NCBI GenBank assembly: GCA_024280115.1
Contig: JAJRQT010000035.1
Span: 1 to 40,208 of the forward strand
Origin: Bacteroidota bacterium
GTDB lineage: Bacteria > Bacteroidota > Bacteroidia > Cytophagales > Cyclobacteriaceae
DNA length: 40,208 bases
Direction: 5' to 3'
The position numbers and the translations under genes are program-made. Shown here one piece after another: positions 15,857 through 24,700 of this stretch. Each line of letters starts with the position of its first letter. Position 1 is the stretch's first letter. The notes below the pieces were generated by a model. The model made no database searches, had not been told where the DNA came from, and saw nothing but the letters and a program-made list of their open reading frames with translations.

Positions 15857-16357
15857 ATGAAGAAAACTATAATTGAAAGCAAAGTAATAATAAAAGCAAG
15901 CAAAGATAAAGTGTGGGAAATTTTGGCAGATTTTGGAAATGTCCAAAAATTAAGCCCTGGAATCGCTAAATCTTATCTGACTTCTAATACAAAAAACGGA
16001 TTAGGTGCAAGTCGGCATTGCGATTTCACCTCAATGGGCGCTCAGGTAGAAGAAAAAATTATTGAGTGGAACGAAGGAAATTCATTCAAAATTGAACTCT
16101 ATGATACAAAGAACCTCCCAATGCTAAGAGGAATGAAAGCATTTTTCAAATTTGAAAATCATAATGATGGAACTCTATTGACTACATTTTTTGAATATCA
16201 TATGAATAGTATTATTGGAGATTTATTGAATAGTTTGAAAATGGAAAAAATGAATAAAAAATCCTGGATTCAGTTTTTGGCGGGAATTAAGCATTATGCC
16301 GAAACCGGCGAAAATGTGAATAAAGAGACTAAACTCGATTTATCATCTGTGGAATAG
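15857..16357 (+). CDS. SRPBCC (START-like) family protein
   Basis: The opening TIIESKVIIKASKDKVWEILADFGNVQKLSPGI is the classic first strand and helix of the SRPBCC/polyketide-cyclase fold, in which beta strands wrap a long C-terminal helix around a hydrophobic ligand cavity. Later strands are visible at ASRHCDFTSMGAQVEEKIIEW and GTLLTTFFEYHM, and the final helix at WIQFLAGIKHYAETG. Such proteins bind or modify small hydrophobic molecules; no ligand can be named. I chose ATG 15857: the in-frame TTG at 15830 overlaps the preceding gene and adds a non-conserved stretch. It is the last gene before a strong hairpin terminator. Confidence 0.82.
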   Translation: MKKTIIESKVIIKASKDKVWEILADFGNVQKLSPGIAKSYLTSNTKNGLGASRHCDFTSMGAQVEEKIIEWNEGNSFKIELYDTKNLPMLRGMKAFFKFENHNDGTLLTTFFEYHMNSIIGDLLNSLKMEKMNKKSWIQFLAGIKHYAETGENVNKETKLDLSSVE

Positions 16358-16385
16358 GAAGAGTGTATAGCATTATAGGATGTAA

Positions 16386-16399
16386 GGCTCAGTTGAGCC
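16386..16399. repeat. Perfect palindrome after the SRPBCC gene
   Basis: GGCTCA (16386-16391) and TGAGCC (16394-16399) form a 6-bp stem with a 2-base loop, just before the stronger terminator at 16406-16438. Confidence 0.4.
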
Positions 16400-16405
16400 C
16401 TAGCA

Positions 16406-16438
16406 AAAGGCAGTGATTTATCGATATTCACTGCCTTT
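16406..16438 (+). terminator. Rho-independent terminator of the AraC/DUF4345/SRPBCC unit
   Basis: Perfect 11-base arms AAAGGCAGTGA (16406-16416) and TCACTGCCTTT (16428-16438) flank an 11-base loop and end in a short T-run, 49 bases after the SRPBCC stop. Confidence 0.65.
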
Positions 16439-16490
16439 ATTATGTCAACGGCGTATCGAGGTGCCTGCTCAATTGAGTTTTTAAATCTTG

Positions 16491-16544
16491 CCTGTCCGCC
16501 GTACAAGACTTTGGAAGGCGGGCCTGTCCGTCGGACAAGACTTT
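16491..16544. repeat. Dispersed GC-rich repeat patch in the 336-bp gap
   Basis: The gap 16358-16693 has no gene. It holds two copies, 32 bases apart, of a near-identical 22-base unit (starting 16491 and 16523; each reads CCTGTCCG-YCG-KACAAGACTTT), and the second contains the palindrome GTCCGTCGGAC. The patch is more GC-rich than its flanks. It looks like a genome-wide intergenic repeat fragment; translations of it on the - strand (71 residues) are not convincing proteins. Confidence 0.55.
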
Positions 16545-16693
16545 TCGTTCGAAGCTGGTCAAAGCTCGTTGACCTTCCGGTGTTTTTGACATTTGCGTCT
16601 TTATAATTTTATTTTTTTGATTATGAAGAGTTTTACGATAACCTGTCTTGCTCAAAGAATTGCTACCTTTAGCCTGAACTTCAAGATAATATT

Positions 16694-17524
16694 ATGAAAC
16701 CGACTATTAGCTGTATTTTACTTAGTTTATTGATGCTCCTTGGATGTAACAAGAAATCCCAACATTCAAAAAAGCTTAATCCTCCAGTTCAAAATCAAAT
16801 TTCAAAAAGTGTGTTGATAGATCTATCACATGATTTTTCTGACGAGACGATTTATTGGGTTACTGCTCAAGAATTTGAATTGGATACTGTTTTTAATGGA
16901 GAAACCGATAAAGGGTATTATTATTCCGCGAATAACATTTCCACCGCAGAACATGGAGGTACTCATATAGATGCGCCAATTCACTTTTCAAAAAATGGAC
17001 AGTCTGTAGATGAAATACCTCTTGATAAATTAATTGGAAAAGCGATAAAAATTGATGTTTCTTCAAATGCCTTGAATAGTCCGGACTATCAGATAAGTAT
17101 TGAAGATTTTACCAATTGGGAAAAAAAGGAGAATTTTCAGATTCCGGATGGAAGTATTGTCTTATTGCAAACGGGATATTCAAAATATTATCCAGACAAA
17201 ATAAAATATCTTGGAACCGGTGAACGCGGTGAAAATGCAATTAAACTCTTGCATTTTCCAGGCCTTTCTGCCGAAGCAGCCAAATGGTTGGTCGAAAATC
17301 GCAATATACATGCCATTGGAATCGACACACCAAGTATTGATTATGGTCAATCGCAATATTTCAAGAGTCATGTGATACTGCTCTCACAAAATATCCCTGT
17401 ATTTGAAAATCTTACCAACCTTGATCAAATTCCTGGAAGAGGATTCGAAGTATTAGCACTGCCTATGAAAATCAAAGGTGGAAGCGGTGGACCTCTCAGA
17501 ATCGTTGCGGTTTTGAGTCAATGA
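16694..17524 (+). CDS. Cyclase-family (kynurenine-formamidase-like) lipoprotein
   Basis: A lipobox at LLGC (Cys18) makes this an exported lipoprotein. The mature part is the cyclase/KynB family (PF04199 type). It opens with VLIDLSHDFSDETIYW and carries the metal motif His87-x3-His91-x-Asp93-A-P-x-His97 (HGGTHIDAPIHF). Then come IPDGSIVLLQTGYSKYY, GIDTPSIDYG and a final FEVLALPMKIKGGSGGPLR. Characterised members hydrolyse N-formylkynurenine or similar amides with two metal ions. Since this one is outside the cytoplasm, kynurenine metabolism is unlikely and its substrate is unknown. It stands alone: repeat DNA lies upstream and it converges with the - strand gene at 17644. Length (276 residues) fits a ~220-residue domain plus signal and linker. 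Confidence 0.88.
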   Translation: MKPTISCILLSLLMLLGCNKKSQHSKKLNPPVQNQISKSVLIDLSHDFSDETIYWVTAQEFELDTVFNGETDKGYYYSANNISTAEHGGTHIDAPIHFSKNGQSVDEIPLDKLIGKAIKIDVSSNALNSPDYQISIEDFTNWEKKENFQIPDGSIVLLQTGYSKYYPDKIKYLGTGERGENAIKLLHFPGLSAEAAKWLVENRNIHAIGIDTPSIDYGQSQYFKSHVILLSQNIPVFENLTNLDQIPGRGFEVLALPMKIKGGSGGPLRIVAVLSQ

Positions 17525-17643
17525 ATTAAAATCATTCTAATTCAAGGTTTATACATTTAGGTCGATGACTTACTTCATTTCAGTAAAAAGTAAAGTTTGA
17601 TTTAAAAATATCAATGAGATCTTTTTTTCACACGATCCAATTT

Positions 17644-18141
17644 TTAAAATGGGCATTCATCATCGAAATCTCCTTCACTTTTTGGAGGTTCCTCGTCTTC
17701 GGTAAAGTCTGGCGTTTCCCCACAATCACAATATTCATAATAAGGACAGGTCATCGGATCCCCAGAACAAAACTCAAGGTCGAAACCGCTTGATGGAAGA
17801 TATTGCACATAATGATCTAAATTGGTAGAAAGAACATCATATAAAATTTCCGGTGGAATGTCTTTGGGAATGTCAATTAATTCAATATTGAAAGTCTGAA
17901 AAACTTTAAAAATAGCTTTATTTACTTTATCACATTGAGCAGCATTCAATTGGGTCATATCAGGAAATATATCAGGATCAAGACCTGTCCATTCTAAAAT
18001 AGTCTTATAGGGAACCAATGCCAGTTCTGCAATGTCAGGTGTCTCCACTAAATGGGGAGGTGACTCAATATAGGGTTTTGCGGGAAGTTTAGCTGCCAGG
18101 TTCTCAAGGTCTTCGATCAATTGCTGAATATATCGTTCCAT
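17644..18141 (-). CDS. Hypothetical acidic protein with Cys-rich C-terminus
   Basis: I do not recognise the family. The 165-residue protein has no signal peptide or membrane segment. The first ~120 residues are mostly helical, starting MERYIQQLIEDLENLAAKL. A cluster of cysteines follows (Cys125, Cys132, Cys138, Cys140: C-x6-C-x5-C-x-C), then a strongly acidic tail with Cys163 near the end (DDECPF). Four closely spaced Cys could hold zinc or an Fe-S centre, but the spacing fits no motif I know. It lies 147 bases downstream of an octaheme cytochrome gene on the same strand, so a redox link is possible. The gap between them holds GC-rich repeat-like DNA, which weakens the case for one operon. 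Confidence 0.7.
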   Translation of the reverse strand: MERYIQQLIEDLENLAAKLPAKPYIESPPHLVETPDIAELALVPYKTILEWTGLDPDIFPDMTQLNAAQCDKVNKAIFKVFQTFNIELIDIPKDIPPEILYDVLSTNLDHYVQYLPSSGFDLEFCSGDPMTCPYYEYCDCGETPDFTEDEEPPKSEGDFDDECPF

Positions 18142-18288
18142 CTCTGTAAATGTTTATTTTATGATTGATCAAAATTAAAGTCATTTTTCGGTTAATTCCG
18201 GCTACGGCCTTCCTTGGGTGGCTCAGTGCTTGCCGAAGACGATGTGAGCTAATCCTATTTCTATTAAATAACCGTATCTCCATATATT

Positions 18289-19614
18289 TTAATACCGCTC
18301 CCAGGTGGTCATGCCCCATTCTGTTAATTTATTATCGCTCCACTCCAGGCTTTTATCCTCATGACAATTGTTGCATGCATTATTTACACCATACTCCATG
18401 CTTTCCTTCGGATAAATAAAACGGAATACATGCGTTCTCACCGTGTATGGTGATTTTCCGGTATGCTTGCCTGTCTTTGGCATATGACATTCGATGCAGG
18501 AAGATCCCGTGGAATTTAACTCATGTTTTGTATGGGCTACTAAAGATGATTGATGAGGTCCAAGCGGCGAACCCATTTTATGGCAGGACATACAAAATTC
18601 ATCCCCTCTTGAATTTTGAGCTGTGTTGTCAAGGCTATGGGGATCGTGGCAATTCATGCAGGTAATACCGTGTTTGTACATGGTTGATTGCACATACTCA
18701 TTGCCCTGCATACGGTTTTTGACCCCAACACCGTCACCATAAAATTTCGAATCATTTACCCCTGGTTGATAGGGCATGGTTTTTTTATATTTCGTCAGAG
18801 ACATTCCGGGCTCAAATCCATCTGCATAGTCTTTTATTCTATTGTATAAATCTTTTATCGTCAGGGAATCCAGGCGCTTGTCCACATTTCTCATGTGGCA
18901 TTGCAAGCAAACTTCCATTGATCTAATCGGATCATGCCGGGTCGCCACATAAATATTTTCTTTTACATCATCTTCCACATGCTTGCTTGCCGGTCCGTGG
19001 CAGTTTTCACAATGAATGCCGGGCTCAACTCTTATTTGGTTACCCATGTAACCTGTAAAATGACAACCATCACAAGTATGTGAAGTGGGTATCTGATTAT
19101 TGTCTTCTGGCCATGCATCATGGTACCAATCTTTAAACACACTGTAGGATTGCCAACTCGAATTTTCAGAATTCCATTGGTAGTTTCCAATGCGGTAATT
19201 TTCTTTCCCATCACGGTCTTTTCTCAACATATACCGTTGTTTGAATTTACTGCCTATCGTGTAAACGATATTTATTAATTCAAAATCAGCATCTTCGGGA
19301 AGAATGTTGAAATCTCCAACAATTACAGATGGATCTTTTTTTACATCCTGAATCATTTTTGTGTGCATAGAAGCTGATTGAATGTCATAAATTTCCTGGT
19401 GACATTCCTTACAATTTGATGAACCAACATAAATCGCCCCTTTTTGATCTTCCGGTTGAAGATTGGTGAACGTACCTACCCGTTCCTTTGTTATCTGCGG
19501 AAGAAACATCAATAATTGTTTGATTGGTGAAAAATAAATGACAGCAATAGCAATGAAGGTGATAAGAATAATAATCAGTGGAATTAAACTTTTTTTGTTT
19601 TTATAAAAAAACAT
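18289..19614 (-). CDS. Membrane-anchored octaheme cytochrome c
   Basis: Eight CxxCH haem c sites are present: starting at Cys68, Cys181, Cys202, Cys236, Cys319, Cys341, Cys373 and Cys414. A hydrophobic N-terminal segment (about residues 10-29) anchors the protein, so the haem domain faces the periplasm. Extra His residues (TMYKHGITCMNCHD, VAHTKHELNSTGSSC) can serve as distal ligands. The layout (YVGSSNCKECH at the front, GITCMNCHDPHS later, a final CNNCHEDKSLEW) resembles cytochrome c554-like multihaem proteins of Bacteroidota. In many of these a TPR domain follows, but here the protein ends shortly after the eighth haem. It may carry electrons to or from an unidentified reductase. No cytochrome biogenesis genes are in the window. 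ATG 19614 is the only start that keeps the anchor. Confidence 0.92.
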   Translation of the reverse strand: MFFYKNKKSLIPLIIILITFIAIAVIYFSPIKQLLMFLPQITKERVGTFTNLQPEDQKGAIYVGSSNCKECHQEIYDIQSASMHTKMIQDVKKDPSVIVGDFNILPEDADFELINIVYTIGSKFKQRYMLRKDRDGKENYRIGNYQWNSENSSWQSYSVFKDWYHDAWPEDNNQIPTSHTCDGCHFTGYMGNQIRVEPGIHCENCHGPASKHVEDDVKENIYVATRHDPIRSMEVCLQCHMRNVDKRLDSLTIKDLYNRIKDYADGFEPGMSLTKYKKTMPYQPGVNDSKFYGDGVGVKNRMQGNEYVQSTMYKHGITCMNCHDPHSLDNTAQNSRGDEFCMSCHKMGSPLGPHQSSLVAHTKHELNSTGSSCIECHMPKTGKHTGKSPYTVRTHVFRFIYPKESMEYGVNNACNNCHEDKSLEWSDNKLTEWGMTTWERY

Positions 19615-19689
19615 ATTTGTTCATCAGTTTTAGTATTGCCTCAAAATTCTTATGACAAATTAGATATTTATTTGAAATCCGCTAATAAT

Positions 19690-19964
19690 TTACTGAAGTT
19701 TCGCGCATACAAGTAATGTTCTTATCACCAATAACTTATCGCTTAATAAAAAATTTTATATGCCTAACAATCAATACTTTATCATTTCCATTTTATAGTA
19801 TTTTTTCCTCTGTGAAACTTTGTGCTTCTTCGCGCAACTCTGTGTAACAGCTATTTCACAAAGTTACTCAAAGAAGACGCAGAGAGGCTCAAAGAAAATA
19901 TATTATATAAGACATTGTTTTTCAATCAATTAAAGATGTTTATTTTAGTGCGAAACTTCAGTAA
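19690..19964. repeat. Nested inverted repeats in a 715-bp non-coding gap
   Basis: The gap 19615-20329 has no convincing gene. The outer arms are a perfect 15-base inverted pair, 19690-19704 and 19950-19964 (TTACTGAAGTTTCGC and its complement). Inside them an imperfect pair at about 19807-19848 and 19854-19887 (CTCTGTG...CACAAAGTT..AAGAAG type) forms a long hairpin with a tiny loop. The inner sequence is of the 'CTCTGTGAAACTTTG' kind that recurs between genes in many bacterial genomes. This could be a miniature mobile element or a folded RNA. No target-site duplication was found by eye. Confidence 0.6.
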
Positions 19965-20070
19965 TTTAAACATTATTATTAATTCGTTTTCCATTGAAGG
20001 GATACCTGGCATCCAATATTACAAGTGTTGATAAGAGTTCTGAAAAAGGGGTAGGAGATATGTTATAATT

Positions 20071-20078
20071 TACTTTTG
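20071..20078 (+). promoter_or_regulatory. Orphan -7 box (TACTTTTG) with no downstream gene
   Basis: TACTTTTG fits TAnnTTTG exactly. No + strand gene follows before the convergent outer-membrane-factor gene. The next 190 bases hold an imperfect inverted repeat (about 20125-20199) and a 7-bp hairpin (20222-20228 with 20252-20258). A small RNA is possible, but there is no clear -33 element. Confidence 0.25.
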
Positions 20079-20329
20079 TAACCCTTACGACAAATGTATG
20101 GAGAAATCTCTCTTGCCTCTTCTTCCTGCCAGAAAATAGCGATCATTGAAGGATTGATTGGCAATTGTACATCAACATCATAATGGCAATTTTGGCAGGA
20201 TAATATTTATTCTATGATGAGCAGGAATTAATAATTCGTTTTATAGTGAGTATTCCTGTTTATATTGGAAACTGGTTGTGCAACCTAATAACCAATGAAA
20301 CAAATTGACCTTATTATAATTGCTAATCT

Positions 20330-21777
20330 TTATTGTTGTTGATTTTGATTTGCCTCTTCTTGTGCAGCTTGCATTTCTTCTTCGCTTAGCCAACCTCCGC
20401 CAAGCGCTTTGTAAAGCTTCACATAACCGTTAAACAGTTTTTGAGTGGTTTCTGACAGACGTAATTCCGCTTCAAATGCCTGGCGCTGGCTTTCAAGAAG
20501 TTCGAGGAAACTTGTGACTCCTTTATCATATCTTTCTTTCGATAACCTTTGAGCATTTAGTGCGGCAGTTACATGATCTTGCCGGGCCTGCCGCTCATCT
20601 TTGAAAGTTTCGATTTCCACAAGGGCGTCTTCTACTTCTCTAAAGGCAGTAATTACTATTCGTTCATATTCGTATAAAGCTTGCTCAGCCTTGTGTCTTT
20701 CTACTTCAACGCGCTTTTTGTTTTTGCCAAATTCAAAAAGTGGGCCTAAAAGACTTGCTCCTGCATTCCATGCCATACCATTAGCGGTAAGCGCAGAGAT
20801 ATCATTGCTTGCCACACCCAATAATCCGGTAACACTTATTGCGGGAAATCTTTGTGCAACGGCAACACCTATTTTGGCAGTCTGTGCATGTGCCAAATAC
20901 TCTGCCTGGATAATATCAGGCCTTCTTTCCATGAGCATGGAGGGTATTCCCACTGGGATGTCCGGAGGTAAATTTTGATCATTTAATTTGTTTCCTAAAA
21001 CCAATGGTTTAGGATTCCTTCCTAAAGTACTCCAAGGGCATTTTCTGTTTGTGCTACATTTCTTTGAAACAGAGGTATGGCAGATGCTGCAATTGCCCGT
21101 TGTATCTGTGCCTGGTTTAAATCAATTTCCGGAATAATTCCCATATCATACCTTGCCTGAATGATGTCTAAAGATTCCTGCCTTAGCCGCAGCGTATTCC
21201 TTGATATATTTAATCTCCATTTAAAATCCAAAAGTTGGTAGTAGGTGCCGGATATCTGAGAAATTAGTCCAATTTGAATGGTCCTCTTGCCAAATTCTGA
21301 AGCAGCAAGTTCTGCTTTTGATGCTTCATTTGCTCTTCTGAATTTTCCCCAGAAATCCAGTTCCCAGTTAAGTGTTCCAAACCCGGTAAATATATTCCCT
21401 ACTCCTTCAGTTGGAGCACCCTGAATCACGTTTCCTCTGATCGCTCCGGCGGAATAACCTATTGAAGGCCAGAGATCTGCTTTTGTCATTCCTAAAAGAG
21501 CTCGTGATTGTTCTATTCTACTTGTAGCAATCAGCACATCTTTATTTTCCTCCAGGCCAATATGAATTAATGTATCCAAATAAGGGTCATCAAACAATTC
21601 CCACCAACTGATATTGAGTACAGAATCTGTCATCGCCAATTGAAGACTGTCATAGCGATAAACCGCTATTGAGTCTATCTGAGATCTGTCTGATTTAAAT
21701 TTGGGACCTACTTTACAACCATCAATGATAAATATTGAAAGTAAGGCTATGATTATAAATGAAATTTGATTTTTCAT
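20330..21777 (-). pseudogene. TolC/NodT-type outer-membrane efflux lipoprotein, one-base frameshift near 21005-21022
   Basis: The N-terminal part (21777 to 21022) has a lipobox (IIDGC, Cys21) and an outer-membrane-factor domain: WWELFDDPYLDTLI, ATSRIEQSRA, LNWELDFWGKFRRANEA, IPEIDLNQAQIQRA. It stops at TAG right after NALGVL. The next frame continues at once with LGRNPKPLVLG, GIPSMLMERRPDIIQAEY, FGKNKKRVEVERHKAEQAL and DKGVTSFLELLESQRQAF, the expected second half. Adding one T to the TTT run just before the stop restores a ~480-residue protein. So this is a fresh pseudogene or a homopolymer error; the rest is intact. I chose ATG 21777 because the in-frame TTG 21795 only adds basic residues; the pump stop lies 19 bases upstream. 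It would form the outer-membrane exit duct of the RND pump. Confidence 0.88.
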
Positions 21778-21796
21778 TCTATGCTTCTTTTTCAAA

Positions 21797-24700
21797 TTAG
21801 TTAGACGTTTCTTTTGAGGTGGCTAATTCACGTTCACGTTTTTTCTCATAGCCAGCTATTTTACCTATAAGCACAAATAGCATCGGGTACATAAATACGC
21901 CTAGCAGGGTGGCTAATGACATCCCGCCAAGCAGGGCCATTCCCATTACTTTTCGCGCTTCAGCTCCGGAGCCTGATGCAATAACCAATGGAAAGACACC
22001 GAGAATAAAAGAAAAGGCTGTCATGAGTATTGGCCGGAATCGTGATTTGGCGGCAGCAATTGCAGCCTCAAACAAAGTTAAACCTTTTTTGAATTCATCA
22101 TTGGCGAATTCTACAATCAGGATAGCGTTTTTGGCAGCCATACCAATGAGCATTACAAAGCTTACCTGGGCAAAAATATTATTCTCAAAGGTTGGACTGA
22201 AAAGCCGTGCAGCCCATAATGCGAAAAGCGCTCCGAAAATAGCAAATGGTGTTCCCAATAATATACTGAAGGGAAGGGACCAACTCTCATATTGTGCCGA
22301 TAAAATGAGGAATACAAATAACAGTGAAAAAGTCAGGATCATCATCAGCGAACCTGAGGCTTTTTCTTCCTGAAAAGACATGGCATTCCAGCTAAAGCTC
22401 ATATCCTGGGGTAATACATCTGCAGCCACTTCCTTTAAAGCGGTTCTAGCTTGGTCTGAAGTAAATCCAGCTGCCGGTCCTCCGGTCACTTCAACAGAGC
22501 GATACAAATTAAATCGCGTAGTGTAGTCTGGTCCTGATATTGGGCGAATAGTAGCTACAGTTGCCAGCGGAACCATTTTATCAACATTATTTTTAATAAA
22601 GAAATTATTGATTTGCGATTCATCAACACGATATTGGGGTTCTGCCTGAATATATGTTTTATACAACCTGCCAAAACGGGTAAAATCATTTACATAAGCG
22701 CCACCCATGAATGCTCCTACAGTTGTATATAAATCATTTAGTTTTATACCCAGTTTAAGGGCTTTTTCTCTGTCAATATCCATAAACCTTTGAGGTACGG
22801 TCGCTTGAAAAGTGGTAAAAGCTTTGCCAATTTCAGGGCGTTCATTGGCCGCTTTAATAAACTTCATTGTGTTAACCGACAGATATGCAGGATCATTACC
22901 TCCTTTATCTTGCAGCATGATACTAAAACCGGAACCATTTCCCAGCCCTGGGATTGCCGGAGGACCAAAAGCAAAAGCCTGAGCGCCTTTGATTTTTGCA
23001 GCAAGTCGGGAATTTACTTTTGCAACGATTTCTGCTGCGGTTAATTCTCTATCTGCCCAGTTTGTTAGGGAAACAAACAAAAAACCTGTATTTGAAGTCA
23101 TAGCCCCTGACAAAACGCTGTACCCTGTCGCTGTTGTCACGAATTTTATTTCCTCAACATCCATAAGAATTTCTTCAATTTGTTTGGTAATTACATCTGT
23201 TCTTTGGATAGAGGCAGCATTGGGTAATTGTACGTTTACCATGAAATATCCCATGTCTTCTTCAGGAATAAATCCTCCGGGTACCAGGCCACCAAAAAAA
23301 CCGACACCAACAGTCATAACGAGGATAAAAACAGCACTGCGTTTTAATTTACGAGTTACAATATTGGTGAAACTCATATAGGAGTCTGTGGTTTTATCCA
23401 TTCCCCTATTGAAAACTTTAAAAAACCAACCAAGTGGCCCACCATACGGTTTTGGTTCTTTTAGTAGGATTGAACAAAGTGCAGGACTGAGCGTTAGGGC
23501 ATTCACCGAAGAAACTATAACGGATACCACAATAGTTATAGCAAATTGCTGATAGAGCAATCCTGTAATTCCTGCCATTCCAGCAACCGGGATAAACACA
23601 GCAATCAATACCAGGGTGGTGGCTATAACAGGGGCGGTCACTTTTTCCATCGCATCCAGGGTGGCTTCTTTGGTCTTCATGCCTTTGGCAATATTCACCT
23701 GAACGGCTTCTACTACAACAATGGCATCATCTACTACAATACCTATTGCCAAGACCAGGCCTAACAGGGATAATACATTTATGGTAAAACCAAGACCTGG
23801 AAAGAACATAAAAGCGCCAATCAGTGAAACCGGAATAGCAAGTGTAGGAATAAGGGTAGCCCGCCAATCCTGAATAAAGATGAACACTACCAATACAACA
23901 AGAATTAAGGCGATGATTAAAGTTACTACAATATCCTTAATACCAGCAGTAATTGGAGCTGTGGAGTCCAGAGACACATCATATTTTATACTTTCCGGAA
24001 AACTTTTTTCCAGCACATCCATCTCTGCTATTATATTTTCCGCTAATTCCACGGCATTAGATCCCGGTGCCTGGTAGAGTGCTACAATGGCCGCTGTCTC
24101 CCCATTGAGTCTGGGAATCATACTGTAGGTTTCTACTCCTAGATTAATTGTAGCAACATCTTTGAGCTTTATCTGGGAACCATCAGATTGAGTCCGAACT
24201 ACAATCTCTCCAAATGCTTCCGGTGAATTGAATCGCTCGGGTAAACGAACCGTATAAGTAAACTCCGTTCCGGGAGGAGCTGGTTCGGCGCCAAACTTGC
24301 CGCCGGGCACAATCAAATTTTGCTCATTAATGGCATTAATAATTTCAGGTACAGTCAACCCCATGTGAGATAGGCGATCAGGTTTCACCCATATCCTCAT
24401 AGAATAATTAGCAGCTCCCATCACATCAACCCGACCGATACCTTTAACCCTTGACAATTGATCTTTAATATTGATCAAGGCATAATTGCCTAAAAAATCC
24501 TGATCGTATCGACCATCTGAAGTTAAGGTTACCAACATTAGAATGTTAGGCAACGACTTTTTAGTAGTGACTCCAAACTTTGTAACAGAAGCCGGTAATT
24601 TTGCAGAAGCCGCAGAAACCCGGTTTTGACTTAAAACCGTGTTCATATCAGGATCAGTACCCACATCAAAGGATACCTGGATAACCATGGTGCCATCATT

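Noticed and set aside
16440..16655. 71-residue open frame on the - strand
   Set aside because: It is a translation of the duplicated GC-rich repeat; such peptides recur as spurious calls in repeat DNA.
19822..20031. 69-residue open frame on the + strand
   Set aside because: It starts inside the nested inverted repeat and has no recognisable domain, export signal or start context.
22989..23381. 130-residue open frame on the + strand opposite the RND pump
   Set aside because: It is a shadow of a strongly conserved pump gene on the other strand.
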